Positions 12,801 through 24,900 of a stretch of 64,000 nucleotides of DNA are shown here, in pieces. The DNA lies in NCBI GenBank assembly GCA_037389465.1, contig JAZARR010000079.1, forward strand, positions 682,001-746,000, read 5' to 3'. The notes under the pieces are model-generated. The model ran no database searches. It saw only the letters and a program-made list of their open reading frames with translations, and had not been told where the DNA came from. Both the position numbers and the translations under genes were made by a program. This DNA comes from Baylisascaris procyonis (taxonomy: Eukaryota > Nematoda > Chromadorea > Rhabditida > Ascarididae). Position 1 is the stretch's first letter. Every line of letters starts with the position of its first letter.

Positions 12801-14295
12801 ATGCGATTACCATTGCGAATAAATTGAAGGCAGCATGAATCCGACTACTTAATGACGGATGAAGAGGTGCTATGCAGCGTATTCGCGCATTGCCCCGATC
12901 TATGTCCTTCTGAGAAGATGTTCTGTGAGTCTACTTTCTTTGTTTTTACGACTCCTGTTGACTCCGTTTATAGGCATACTGAGCAAAATGGAACAAGCAG
13001 ATTGTATTTAACAATCTTGACGTAGTTTAATAAAGAAGGAACGGATGGCAACGTTCAGTTGCATCGCTTTCGCTTTACTCAAATTTGAAATTTCAATGTT
13101 ACTCGAGGCAAATAGGAAGTATTGCTGGATTCAGTTTATGTTCAGTTCGTTGAGTGAAATTTCCTTTTTTTTTACCTGACAGTGTTTATTTGCCATCTGA
13201 TTTCCTATCATGTCACTTATAATTTGAATGGCGTCTGACATCAAAAGCATCATCGACTTCAACATTTTTCTATATTTTTAGGCTATTTCATTTTATCATT
13301 TCCCAATGAGAGGAGATGTCGACGAATAAGAAACTCTTATTCACGCATTTTGAACTGAAATTCAACTTTATTCTTTGTTCACTATCATAGGTTTCAAGCG
13401 TGTAAGCGTTACAAGCAGTAACGATAGTGCGTTTGCGCGTTTTTAGTGCTACGCTGTACCGCCATAATACGTCGAATGAACTGATGGATCACTTGTTGTA
13501 TATTATAAGGAGTTTTAGCTTTTTATTCCTGCCCGTTTATACTTTGTAATTCAATATTCGTTGAAATCTTTTTATTCCTATATCTTGAAATCTTCGCTTG
13601 GGTGAATCAAAAAGGATTTAAATTTTATGCAGATCGCTACCTTCAAAAAAAAAAAAAAAACTGATGAAAATCTCGTGAACGAAGGTAAAATTTTGCTGGA
13701 AGGAATAATATTTTACCTAATAAAGTTGGGATTTCGTGTTTACTTGATTAAAAATGGCATAGTCATGATGGAATCCACCAAACGTTGAAACTCTTGTTAC
13801 TCAGAGGTGAAAGATATATAATGTCTCGCCTTCCTCTAATTGCGTGTTGTAGTACCGTTTTCGCATGTAACGGGTGTCGTCAAGTGGCACCGGATGCAGC
13901 TTAATGTGCTAGCCACAAGTCAGTGCTCATCACTAATTCTGAAAGGTGCTGTTTATTTCTCAATAAACCATACTACTGTGAAAGTGGCAGAAACATCCTT
14001 AAGATGGAAAAGTGATAGAATTCTTAATGACGTTTGATGTGGATGTACCTGTGACAAAATGATTTACCTGTGAAGGCGAATCGATCCGTTGCTCCTCAGT
14101 CTCGGTTTTTTTTTTTGTTTGAATGACGAGTAGATTATTTTATAGCTGAATACGCAAATGATCTTCTGCGCAAGTGGCCATCGAAGCCGGTCGGGCAACT
14201 GGTTTCTGAATTGTTGAATGCTATACCCGAATCGAGTCGAGTCATCAAGGCATGTGATATGGCTTCCAGATGTGATCCAGAACCTGCTTTCGAAG
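816..14295 (+). CDS. ZFC3H1: ZFC3H1-like zinc finger C3H1 protein (3' part unresolved)
   Basis: The family ZFC3H1 links the RNA helicase MTR4 to polyadenylated nuclear RNA (PAXT complex) for exosome decay. Sixteen exons were joined by hand with matching phases, giving about 1,019 residues so far. The N-terminus has the family-like acidic LEDGEI motif. Exon 5 carries LVVTVTNDT followed by SDV, like the conserved VVVTLNDSDDS segment of the human protein. Exon 11 holds a charged helix (VEEWERLLEEEAEEK). The 977-nt exon 12 encodes a coiled coil followed by an acidic, Ser-rich stretch. The finger has the exact family spacing C-x7-C-x4-C-x3-H. After it comes a helix (EYANDLLRKWP) like the segment that follows the human finger. 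The human protein continues for roughly 750 residues of HAT/TPR repeats, which I could not assemble here. Codon choice and splice sites look like those of a working gene. Confidence 0.85.
1411..1432. repeat. Small hairpin followed by a T run
   Basis: GAACCTCT (1411-1418) and AGAGGTTC (1425-1432) pair perfectly around a 6-nt loop, followed by a T-rich run. It looks like a terminator, but in an animal intron this has no known meaning and is probably chance. Confidence 0.4.
6554..6568. repeat. G15 homopolymer run
   Basis: Fifteen G lie in the ZFC3H1-like intron between 5828 and 6775. This is the longest G/C run in the window. Confidence 0.95.
11877..12924 (+). other. ZFC3H1: C3H1 zinc finger encoded across two exons
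   Basis: Exon 11877-11999 ends inside the finger and exon 12830-12924 completes it. Joined, they give the Cys pair CYYELHGIC, then CKDKFC, then CTMQH. The spacing C-x7-C-x4-C-x3-H matches the human ZFC3H1 finger and the Pfam family zf-C3H1, not the common C-x8-C-x5-C-x3-H type. The residues before it (SISNKLDPM) resemble the human SVSYSNMIEP. This is the strongest single piece of evidence for the gene's identity. Confidence 0.85.
12627..12637. repeat. G11 homopolymer run
   Basis: Eleven G lie in the intron that splits the C3H1 zinc finger (12000-12829). Confidence 0.95.
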
Positions 14296-16491
14296 GTCGT
14301 TTTAGTTATATTTTTATACATTGCTCTAATCACTGCTTTACTGCTGTTATATTTAGATGATTTACTATGTGGCGACACTTGCGCTAGATGTAGATTGATA
14401 GTAAAAGGATCGTTTCGAGTCAAGTTTAAGTTTATTTTCGGTCTTGTGTGACCTGAAAAAAACGAGTGCGTTGTATTGCACGCAAGGTTGGAATTTGATT
14501 CATTAAGTTTTAAGTGAGTCCAGGTATGTGATATAGAGTGCCGTTATCGAGCTTTATTGTAGAGATAATTTTACTGCCAAATTTGCTTTTCCACTAACTT
14601 CTGTCATTCATCTACTTACCTGTCGCCAAAACAATTTGAAGGGTTAAGTGCAGATATATGATTAGTTTGTTGACGAAGGTAGTTAATGGATTTCAAGTGG
14701 ATTCAAGGAATCAATTTATGGCTGCAAATAAGAATCGTTATTTCAATCTTTGACTTGTTAGTAATGATCGATGGACTTTTAAATGGGTGTGGTCCCGGCC
14801 ATCTTGCTTGTACCTGTTTATATTCGCTTTTGGCAAACTTTTGTAAGAGCATGTTTCTTGGCACTTTCGATTCGTGTGTGTATTTGTGTTTGTTTAGGCA
14901 TTTGTATGGCTGTGATGGTGAGTTGTGATATTGTGATGTGGAATGGTCACTCAATCCTGTCCTCTAGATGACCATAAGCATATGGAAGTATCATAGAGGT
15001 TGGAGTTTAATTTCCGCTTTAGCTGGATGGATGTAGATAAATTGAGTCTTGATTAAAAAATTATACATGAAGTCAGTCACGCTGCGGTGATTTAGAAGAG
15101 TTCCACCTGTCTCCATTAAGCTTTCATGTCCTTTTATCGCTTATTGATGTTTCAAATTCAGATGAGCAGGTGGTATCGTATAATATGTGGCCAGCGTTGG
15201 AAAGCTCCATCTTGCGTAATGCGCCAATCAGTCCGAAACCGTACTCGTATATGGCATGAGCAACGATCAGTGAGTTTATGAGCATTGTGTGGGGTAGAAG
15301 CTTGATATGAAGATCGTTTCATATGAAGGAGTTGGAGTGAATATTATGATGGAGCAGTGAGGTCTGCATTTAATCGGAAGTAATGTAGCATCCGCTTGAC
15401 TTATTCCCTTTTTACCACCGATTAAGTGCTCATAGTTTCATACGGATTATACAGAGAAAAGGTAATGTTAGGGGTTTAAATTCATTACATAACTCTGACC
15501 ACAAGTGATCTCTACAGGAAGTACTTGTGAGGGCGAAAAATATTGTGAATACGAGAAAAACTTTTAGGGAGCGCAAGTTGTGGTTAAGCGTGAATGGGAG
15601 AGGGGGTCTTTGTTACATCATTTGGCGGACGAATTTTGAGTTTATTATTCAATGACTGCGTAGCAGATTTCATCTCGCCAATTTTCCTAAGCACCAGGCA
15701 GTCGAATGTTGTATCTCAGATATCGACCTTATGGTTCCACTTCAAGGTAGGGGTTTATCCACCTTTCACCTCTCTCCTCTTTCATTCCCTCATCGCTGTT
15801 ACGCCAAAACCTCAGCTGTGCGATGTAGTAGAAATTAGTGTATATTTATGTTGTTCTTTTGATTTGACCGGCAGTCAGACAGAATTAACCCATTTCCATT
15901 TTGAAAACACAGATTACTTGTTGAATCTTTAGAAAGATTGTAATAGAACAACTGGAAAATAATCATTCAAATCACTTCAGTGGCGGATCTTACATTCTAA
16001 AACTTTCCTGGTCTTGGCACCTTCGAGCATAACCCGCATAGGCTGTTTTTTGAAAACGTTGCGCATTCTCGTATGCTGTATAACCGCTAAGCAAAGCGTC
16101 GAACAAAAGAGCTTGCTGTACCTGTTGTCGAATCACACCTGTTGTGGCTTCCTCTAGGTCCTGTAGTGATCTAATTGCTTGTTGAACATTTTATTCGTTT
16201 TTGTTCTGTGAGGGTTTCCGGTTTCCACCACATTCATGGCAAGGTGCAAATGTGTTAGTATACTGTATTAACGTTCACGAGACTCGTTGTTTTGATGGTG
16301 TTCCACGTGTATCGTCCGCATGAATGAACGGATGTTGATCGGTGGCGGGCACTGCGAATGGCGAGACTGCTTCAGTTGCTTAATTGGACGATGAATTCTG
16401 AATAATTTGCTTGGCCAGGTAAGTGTAGCGGCATTCCTTTCATTCTCTTTCGATGTTCCTTGTTTATGGCACTTATGCTTGTCATGTCTTG

Positions 16492-16540
16492 ATCGTTCCT
16501 CTGTACTCGTCGAACAATTCGATGAGTACAGAGGAACGAT
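16492..16540. repeat. 49-nt inverted repeat (23-bp arms, 3-nt loop)
   Basis: The left arm begins ATCGTTCCTCTGTACTC and the right arm ends GAGTACAGAGGAACGAT. The 23-bp arms have one mismatch and are separated by only three bases. No target-site duplication flanks it. The loop is too short for a typical microRNA precursor; a small foldback element or palindromic slip is more likely. Confidence 0.8.
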
Positions 16541-18354
16541 TTCACGTCCAATTATTATCTCTTTATTGTGCTACGATGGTTTTATGTAGTGAAGTATCAT
16601 AGCTATATAGAACACGATTTATTCACTTAAATTTTACCTAGTTATTGTTATTCCGCTTATGGGTACCTTTTTGTGAACATATTCGGGAATTGCTTGATTT
16701 TTTTATTTCACTTTGCATACCTATTCGTACTGAGCGAAATGGTGGTCAATCCCACCCATAATGGACGTTCCGAGAAGAGGGAGAGGAGTTGAAGAACATC
16801 TTTTATGAATTTTATGAACAAGAATAGAAGATCCGGAAAAGCTCGAAAGCATGTCACCTTTTCACACAGTGCCCGGTAGTTTGGATCACCTTCGGCTCTC
16901 TTCCACCCTCCTCCCCCTGCCCAAAACACGGAATTCCGGACTACGAGACTACGATCCAGCGGTTTAGGATCGGCATATCTAAGACGCATTGTAGATCTTT
17001 AATCAAGACGTATTTAGGTTATCGTAAATATGGCATTGGTACACAATAGGATGCATGCCTTTTCAGTTGTCGTTCGTCATCAAGCTTCGTAGCGATACGT
17101 TTTGAGAATGGGCATCCTATGGAAGGGAGCAGTCGGATTTTTCAATTGTTTAGGGCAGTGTTTTTAGAAATTTACCAAAATCAAAGCATATTCTTACCCA
17201 CTTTGGTGATGCCGTTAGAATTTTGAAGAGACGTTACGTTGCACTAGGCTACTTGTGAGCCATGCTGAGCGAATACAAAAAACGGCTTCAGGGTCAAATG
17301 TTCCGGTCTTTCGAAAGACGTGTTTCTGGAGTTACCAGGCCACAAAATGTACTTTTATAGAGTTTATGATGGTCTAGGAATTTTGAGAGATGATCATTGT
17401 GTTGTGTTAGTATCGCTGACGATTCCAATGAAGGGATATGCAGATGTGGGATGTTATTGCCTGTACCTCTTGGAGCTGATCGCTTCAATTTCTATATGTT
17501 CCTTGTTTTTGTCATTGATTTATCTTCTGTGCATTTTGCTTTGTGTGTTAAATATCACTGTTATTGGATTGAAGAAACTAAACTATAGGTCAACACTGCC
17601 ATAACATGAATTTTTCATTAGTTTGTGAAATGGGCTGTTTGATTTTTCATTTTGCTTGGAAGTGTTGTTTTTATTTGGTTATTGTTGTGGTATCTATTAC
17701 ACTTAAATATTATCCTATCTTCGTATACATGGAAAAGAGCAGTAAGGTTTGAGGGCATCTCGATGGAAAGAAATGTCAGTTTGAATGGAAAAGAAGAATT
17801 TTGAGGGGAACTTTTGTTGCTGTATATCTGCAAAAGTGATGATAGTACTGTTAAGAAGGGTGGAAAATCGATGAACAAATATAACGCCTCCCAATTTATC
17901 AAGGAGAGAAGCAATCTACCGTTCGTTTATTGTGATCTTCTTTGATTCTGTGGTGCCTTTTTGAAATCAGACAGCCTCTTTTGTTGTGGTGATTTGAGTT
18001 GTCTATTCGAGCCAAAAGTTCATTGATTTTTTTCAGTTTTATTGCCTCATGTTTTGTGTATTGTAGAATATCGGTTGAATTCGTGCATAATTTAATTCGA
18101 AATGAGTGTAAAACAATAGAATGAAACTCACCGCTAGTGGTTTACAGGTAATTTATACGTGACTCATGAGTAATGATTTTGAACAATATTGATGTCATTT
18201 CGGCTTTCCTGGCACCCTTTCGAGATGAACGTATCTAACATCAAGTGCATTGAGCTGTGGGGCGAATCTGTATGTTTACTTAGCCAATAAGGTAAAGGGA
18301 AAGAGTTGGACAGGGCCGATTGGGAAAGGTGATAGAGGTGAGTAAGCAGAAGGA

Positions 18355-18420
18355 TGGAGGAAATGAACCCGCAATCTCTCATTAATGGAGCGAGCGTTCT
18401 ACTACTGCGCCATGATGAAA
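18355..18420 (-). repeat. tRNA-derived fragment or SINE-like sequence
   Basis: Read on the minus strand, it has a good A box (TGGCGCAGTAGTAGAACGC, 18394-18412) and a B-box-like GGGTTCATTTCC (18359-18370) at normal spacing. The anticodon arm is imperfect: position 33 is A and the loop would read TTA. The acceptor stem does not pair. It is therefore not a working tRNA but a degenerate tRNA or the head of a tRNA-derived repeat. Confidence 0.45.
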
Positions 18421-21400
18421 GATTCCAACTTTATTTTATTCCTAAGGGTCATCAGCTCTAGGCCATACATAATGGAACACGTCCGATGGGCGTATAACAC
18501 TCGCTGCGGTTGTCATCTTTGCGTGAGAGCAATTATTCCGTTCATGATCGCTGATGTTTTTAATGCTCGATTATGCAACTAACTTGTCCTACGACTATGA
18601 AGCATATGCTAATTCTAATTGTGTTCTATTAATTACTGTAAAGAAATATAAATATTTTTATTGATTGGATAAGCAAAGTGGTATATATCGTACAAGGGGA
18701 TCTGCTCAATCGTTTCACTATTGAAGGAAATACTTGAACAGTATTGGTACTTAATATTGTGGATAACGTAGTAGGTAATCCAAGCCGAATGGTCATGTTT
18801 TAGCCATTAAATTTGAAAGACGTGTTTTGAATTTCCAGACAAGCGGGTTCGAAATAAATGCAGCAGCCTGTGTACTGACACAGATGAATTGACCGGGAAA
18901 AAAGTTTTAAGTGGGGGACTGAGTTCTCTGAATGTTCTATCTCCCATTTCAAGTGCACCAACTTTTCAAACTGTAAACTGAGCTGTAGGCACTTGTATGC
19001 CATTGTCACGATGTCGAGAGGAGCAGTTCAATTTTTCTGATTACGCCGGTTTGCAAAAAAATCCTTAATTGTAACAAAGGATTTCATTGTGAGAAAGCTT
19101 TCCACGGGTACGTTGAGACAAATATAAACACACACCAGTGCATTACTCCTCTAAAAGAACATCGCCCATAAATGGTCACAAACGACTGCTAGACTGCCTT
19201 AATAATCTTCTTGCTTTAACTCCAGGTGTAGGAAATGCGTAGCCACGGTTGATGTGGGCACATAGTTTGTTGTGTACGTAATTGACAAACGAAGCAATAA
19301 ACAGGAAGCAAAATTACAAACTCGTGAAGGCATTCTGTTGTGCTTTCTTAATCTATGGCGGATGTAGTTTGAAAAGCTTTGAGCATAGATTTAGGAAAGA
19401 ACCTTAGGTGTTACCCTGTTCACTCATTCTCGATAAGTTCGCTGTCACTCCTTTTACCAAGAAACCTATCACTCCTCCTCTAAGAATTATCATTCCTATC
19501 CCGGGAAAGAGCCCCATGAAATTCAATGGGAAGCATCCTATCATTGGGTTACACCGTCTGCTTATGAAGTAATGAAGAAAAGCATTCTGAAATCTTTTCA
19601 GCATCGCATACTTATCCATGTTTGAGTGATAAAAAGTGGCCATTGAACAAATTGTATTTTCGCACACATGTAGCTAAAGTTCAAGACCTGAAAGATGTGG
19701 GCAGAGAAGCAGAGTGATGCTTTGCCCACAGCGTTTATCTTATCCTCCTGTTTGCTACCACTCCCTCTCATGTTCTTACTGCACCAGTGTCGAATCCTTT
19801 GTAATGAAGATTAGAGTTCATGTAGTTAGGTTGTCGTTTGCTAACAGTGAATGGTTATTTCAGTCATCAGGTAGAATAGAGATTGGGTCGCCGAAGGTGG
19901 TGAGGTGGTCAGTCTTGTTTATACAGAACTTGTACGAATTTGATAGTTCACTGATATGACCTCTCAGTCTCAGTCAGCAGCCATTTCAAATCGTTGTGTT
20001 GTTGCCAGTCACCTATCGGCTGTTGCTACCGCTTGCCGTAGACTATGTTGGCGTTCCGTTCGAAAGACCTCCTGCAATCTGCGGCCAAATTAGTAGTCCC
20101 GTCTTTGCTCTTAAGTACATACGCAAATTGCTATCACTGCTAGGATTAAGACTTGCCTACTGTATTTGTTCGTTTACAAGCATTTGTTCTGTTCTTAAAT
20201 CCAATCTCAGGTGTACGGCAGGTTTCAGTGATGGCGGGTAGTGTATGTCTTCCCGCTCCCCATTTGCTTTTCGCTGCGTTTAGTGCTGGCATCTCCAGGC
20301 TGCTTGTATTAGAATTGCACTTTACTGAACTCTCACCTCGAACATACCGTTGTTTTTATAAAGCTATGGGAGCTATAAATTGCGGGACTTGTAAACAGTA
20401 AGGTATGGTGATCTGTTGTAATGTTGCTTTTGCAATCGTAGATTAGCGAAGGGAGGTTTCGAGTCATCAACGAGACACCGCTTTCGATACAACACAGGGG
20501 CCTTAGGAGGCAATTGGTGTATTGCGCAAGCCTCAAAACAGACGTTAGCCCCTTTACACGCCACGTCTGATGTTAGAAATTGGTGGCCCTGGAAAATACA
20601 AAGGTGAGTATATTACATACATTTTCTTCAGCTATTTAACGCGGTTATTTGAACTGTAATAACATATTAGGATGCTTGCAGGGTCGTTGAAAGAGCAGAT
20701 GGTTAGCATTAAGGACCTTAGGTGTATGCGAAGGTATATGTATTTGGTGAACCGTTTTGACGAATCGATTCTTCGTTTCCATCATGCATTACTATACCTA
20801 TTTGTTTTTAGACGGTGCTGTGCTGTGAATGTAGTTGTGTTTCCCCATCTGAAGGTGGCAGCGATACGAGTCTCGTCGAAACGGGTTTTGCAAAGAAGCT
20901 ACTTATCGGCTTTCTGAAGTTTCAACTAAGGTTCTTCCATCAGGGATGGGTCATCTCAGAGCTATATTATTTCGCTTCTCTCGAGGTCGAGGTGTTCTCA
21001 TAAAACCAACGAGAAATGCTTCCTCTTCGACGTACGCTTCTTCTCTTTGACTTAGAATTTTTATTGTCTATGGTTGTGTATGGAATGCTTCCGGTTTCCT
21101 CATTCGCCTTTCCAGTTTTATTCGTTTTATTTCACTAGAGCTCTGCTGTATAAACTTCAAAAATGGAAAGTTGGGGGGGGGGTTAGGGAGTGGTGCGAAA
21201 GAGGGAAGAGCTTCCTAGAAATTTCAAACACGAGTTGCATAAAGACGCCCCCTTCCTTCTTTTCCACGCATCACGGACCTCGAAGAAGATGTTTTGATTT
21301 GAGGAGAACCTAGAAGTTTTTAATAGCGCAATGTAGACCCCCTTATCGAGATTTGAAATGCCGAAAGGCATAAGTTGTCTAAAAACTGCATGTTGTCAAG

Positions 21401-21910
21401 GTGCTGCCTGGAATAGCCAGTTGATAATCGACTTGCCAGGACATTAGAAATGCCCATCTGTACTCTCCACAGGGCATAGGAGAGTAAAGTCATGTCAGCG
21501 TTGTCGTCGATTGGCTATCCAAGCATGATCGCGGTTCAACGTGCATTCGGATATACTGAGTGAGTGCTGAAGTCACGGTCATGTTAGCTGCATCTGCTGC
21601 AACTTAGCCTGTTGAAGTTACTTTGCACTACTTTATCTCATAAAATATCTCACTCAATACCATTCTGTTGGAAATGTGCTCTTTATGTTAACGGATTGCG
21701 CCTACTTTCGATAATCGCAACTGCAGCGACTTTATAGAAGGCTTCATTGACTGACTGGTCACTTAAGTATCCGACTGCTCACTAAGTAAATTAATAAATA
21801 TAATGTTTATTTGAACTGCAACTTGTAGTATCAGGGTGAAAATGATTGGTCAAATTGAGTTGAAAAATATGAAGGGACGGTTTGCAAGATATTAGGAAAG
21901 TGCTTTTCAG

Positions 21911-24900
21911 ACCGTCAGCTGGCAGTGCGGATGTGGTCGTCTGTGGTGGTGGAATTACCGGCACATCTGTCGCCTACCATTTGGCAAAACGTGGCAAGCG
22001 TGTCCTTCTCTTTGAGCGAGATTGGTGAGGCAGTTATTCACCTATCTCTTCAGGTTAAGGAATTAAGCGAATCATATAATTGTATATCTCCGTGGATTGC
22101 TTAGCTGTTTCTTACTTTTGGAATGAGCGAATAAAGTTTTACTCCGCATTGGGGATATGTCGACCCTTTCTAGAAATCTTTCCGGAGTACTGCAGTGATT
22201 GCAGTATTGTTATCTCCGCTGTTAGCGTCCGTGTAAAACATTTCCGTTTCACTCTTCAGGACATCAATTAAAGAATAAAGTTTGTCATGTGCAACGCTGT
22301 GACGAAAGAAATAGGCACACTTGGAGTGCGTATTTATTTATTTAACGAAGTTTTTGCAGCATTGGATGTGGTGGTGCAACAGGTGTGAGTGCGGGTCTTG
22401 TAACGGCTCCCATGCACTGGCAAGACCCAACGAAGCAGTATATGGCTAAGATGTCGCTGGATTTATACGCCGATCTTGCCAGCACTTCAAATTTCCGTAT
22501 GTTTGTTTATTTCAGTTTATGTGACTTCGATTTTGATCGTAGTCTCTTGTGTGGTCGTGCATTCACAGCTTATGATTGTCACTTCAATTGCGATGGGTGA
22601 GTGAAAGAAGCAAGTAGCCAAATTGCAAGTGTGATACTCGCAAGTGTTGAAGCGGCATTTCATTGGCAGTTGTTGAAGACCAGTTACCTGGTGACCTGTA
22701 TAAGCGAGCAGGCAGGATGCACTGTCACCGCTTCTTGGGGTAAGGCAAATAGGGTTTGATGAGACCGGCAATGTATATCCATCGCGCTGCTTTGAAGTTC
22801 ATATTTTTACATCTGGTTGTAGGTCATAGCTCCATGTCTCACCTTTTTTAGCGAAACAGTTTATGATGGATTTTCGTAAGTGAGATGTTTAGGTTTTCAT
22901 CGATGTGGTCGTCTATATATGGCTCGCTCGCAGGCTAGTGAGATCAGTTTGAGGCGGATGTACTCGAGATCGGTACTCTATAACGAAGGTGCCGAACTTA
23001 TTGACGACCCTGGCGAGCTACTCTATAGATGGCCAGTGCTGCAGACTGAAGACGTCGGGGTATGATGCTTTTTCTCATATTTGCATATATGATTTGTTCA
23101 CATTTTGTCGTTCATTCTGTTCTGTTCTATTTTATTCCTCTATTCTTCTATTCTCTCCTGTTGAATTAATTCTATTTTATTTTTTGATTTCACTGTGTTC
23201 ATCTAGGGAAGGATAAGATCGATGCAAGCATGCTGTTGCAAAGGGTCTTTACTGATGGGGAATGGAATGCGAAGTTTTCAAGCGGTCATATCCTTGGCAT
23301 AACGGGGTATTTCACCGCAAAACACAAAATGAAATCTCATACCGGGTTGAATGTTTCAAAGTAGTCGTTGTTGCCACCCAGTTGATTTCTTGTAAGGATG
23401 GTCTTGTTTGTCTTCTCTCTTGATTCCATTATCCTCTGTACTACCTCCAAAACTACAGTTATCACCTTTGCTGTACCGAATGACCTTTTTTCATCCTTCA
23501 TTGGGGAACTGAACCTTGGCTTGAGTGGCCGCTAGTAGGAGGTTGAAACTTCCGATTTTTTTTGATTGTTTTTCCCACACAACACCATGGGTCTTTCTTC
23601 GTTTTGCAGTTTATAGTACATAGATTAAGCTCTCAGACACGTGAGAATCTGTTTTACCCTTGAATCAAGGGCGTTAGCTTTAGGAAGCATCAGGTTTGTG
23701 CTCGTTTTTTAAATCTTTGTAATATACTTGTGAATTGGCAACTATGAACTAATCTTCGGGCTGAACATACCTTTGGGCGTATATTATTATTTGCAGCTGA
23801 ACCTGTTTAAAGCGATTAGGAGCACCCTAAGCATGAGTATTGATCTTTCCTTTGTTTTTGACCATCTCAGAGTCGCTGTAGCATCCGTCAGGGTTTAGTC
23901 CCAGATTTTTGCATTAAAGTTTTCATTTCATATCCGCCGTGTTGCATAATTCGAGAAATGATTTCTGATTGACATCTGAGAAGCAGTCTGGTTTTGGGCA
24001 TGTAAGACTAAAGCTGGCATTTGCATTCAACCTGTTCATGGACAACTTAATCCGAGACCAGCCCGCTTGAGGCCGTATGGATGTGGTACCGGGAGTTAAG
24101 GGCGTTGTATATGGCTACAGCGATGAATAAAGTTGGCATTCGTGTTCGGCGGCTAACATGCCTTTAACAACCTTCGATGGGAATAAGGGACCAATATCTT
24201 GAGCCCCTATTTAAAGGTTCACTAGTAAGAGAATCTTTTTTTAAAAGTCGTTTTCTTTCTTTTTCAGCTTCTTTTCCGGCAAAATCACCAGTGCCAAGTT
24301 TTGGGCTACCGGAAATTATATACTATTCTGAATGCACGCCCAGATTTGTACTGCTCGTTACTTGTAACTTTTGCTAAAATTTGCTACGCATTTCCTACTG
24401 GGCAATTTTCCTTTTTCGTATTTGCACTCCTCGTAAGGTATATATGCAGATGAAGCCTTTTTCTCTCTTAGTCTAATTTTTATGGAATATTTTCATAAAC
24501 ATCTGTTAAATGAAGTCAGAAATGTTTTGCAGTTGGGTCTGCTATCACCGAACGATTTATCCGTTGATGCGATCGGTTTATGTCAGGCATTAGCCGAACG
24601 AGCCAAAGAACTTGGTAATATTTAATGAGTTATTGTTTCATTGTATTTTATTTTTTGGCTGGCCGTTGTGGCGGACGCATAATATTTTGATCCTCTTTTG
24701 TTGATTTCGAATTGCAAACCAATAGAACTCTTATAGGACAATGAGTTAACAGTCCACTTCTTCCAAAGATGGCAGATGGAATATTCGCTTCATTACCACA
24801 CATTCGTATCATAGAGTTGCATCGACGCGATGTAATCATTGAGTTGATGAGTACTCTAAAATGTATGGAAACGAAAGCGACCGCAGCAATGCCATGCGTC

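Larger units (their letters stand above)
816..14295 (+). other. ZFC3H1: Exon map of the ZFC3H1-like gene
   Basis: Exons that join in frame: 816-910, 1871-1970, 2941-3136, 3360-3470, 4958-5090, 5694-5827, 6776-6909, 7580-7746, 8053-8164, 9360-9460, 9654-9849, 10482-11458, 11511-11744, 11877-11999, 12830-12924, 14146-14295. The least certain boundaries are the ends at 3470, 7746 and 9849, the starts at 6776 and 7580, and the end of the exon starting at 11511 (11720 would also keep phase). A possible next exon is 15162-15246; its acceptor fits the phase, but the reading frame meets a stop shortly after. The introns (50 to about 1,600 bp) hold nothing recognisable beyond low-complexity runs. Confidence 0.75.
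14296..21910. other. Unresolved stretch: 3' part of the ZFC3H1-like gene and PDPR 5' region
   Basis: No exon here could be assigned with confidence. Candidates on the + strand are 15162-15246, an open segment starting at 15518 after CTCTACAG, and an open frame up to the 5' splice site at 15747 that ends in a HAT-like LWFHFK. A possible final exon is 18067-18124: it encodes ISVEFVHNLIRNECKTIE and a stop, loosely like the human ZFC3H1 C-terminus. An open frame ending at a perfect GTGAGT near 20604 is unassigned. The stretch also holds a 49-nt inverted repeat (16492), a tRNA-like fragment (18355) and a G10 run (21173). Confidence 0.4.

Noticed and set aside
16320..16400. Tryptophan-containing helix-like frame (DVDRWRALRMARLLQLL) resembling a HAT repeat
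   Set aside because: There is no acceptor AG close upstream in that frame, and a stop comes before the good donor at 16419, so it cannot be an exon as read.
19996..20401. Hydrophobic ORFs of about 80 codons that could suggest a membrane protein
   Set aside because: Two overlapping frames with Leu/Cys/Ser-rich random-like composition; they reflect T-rich sequence, not a protein family.
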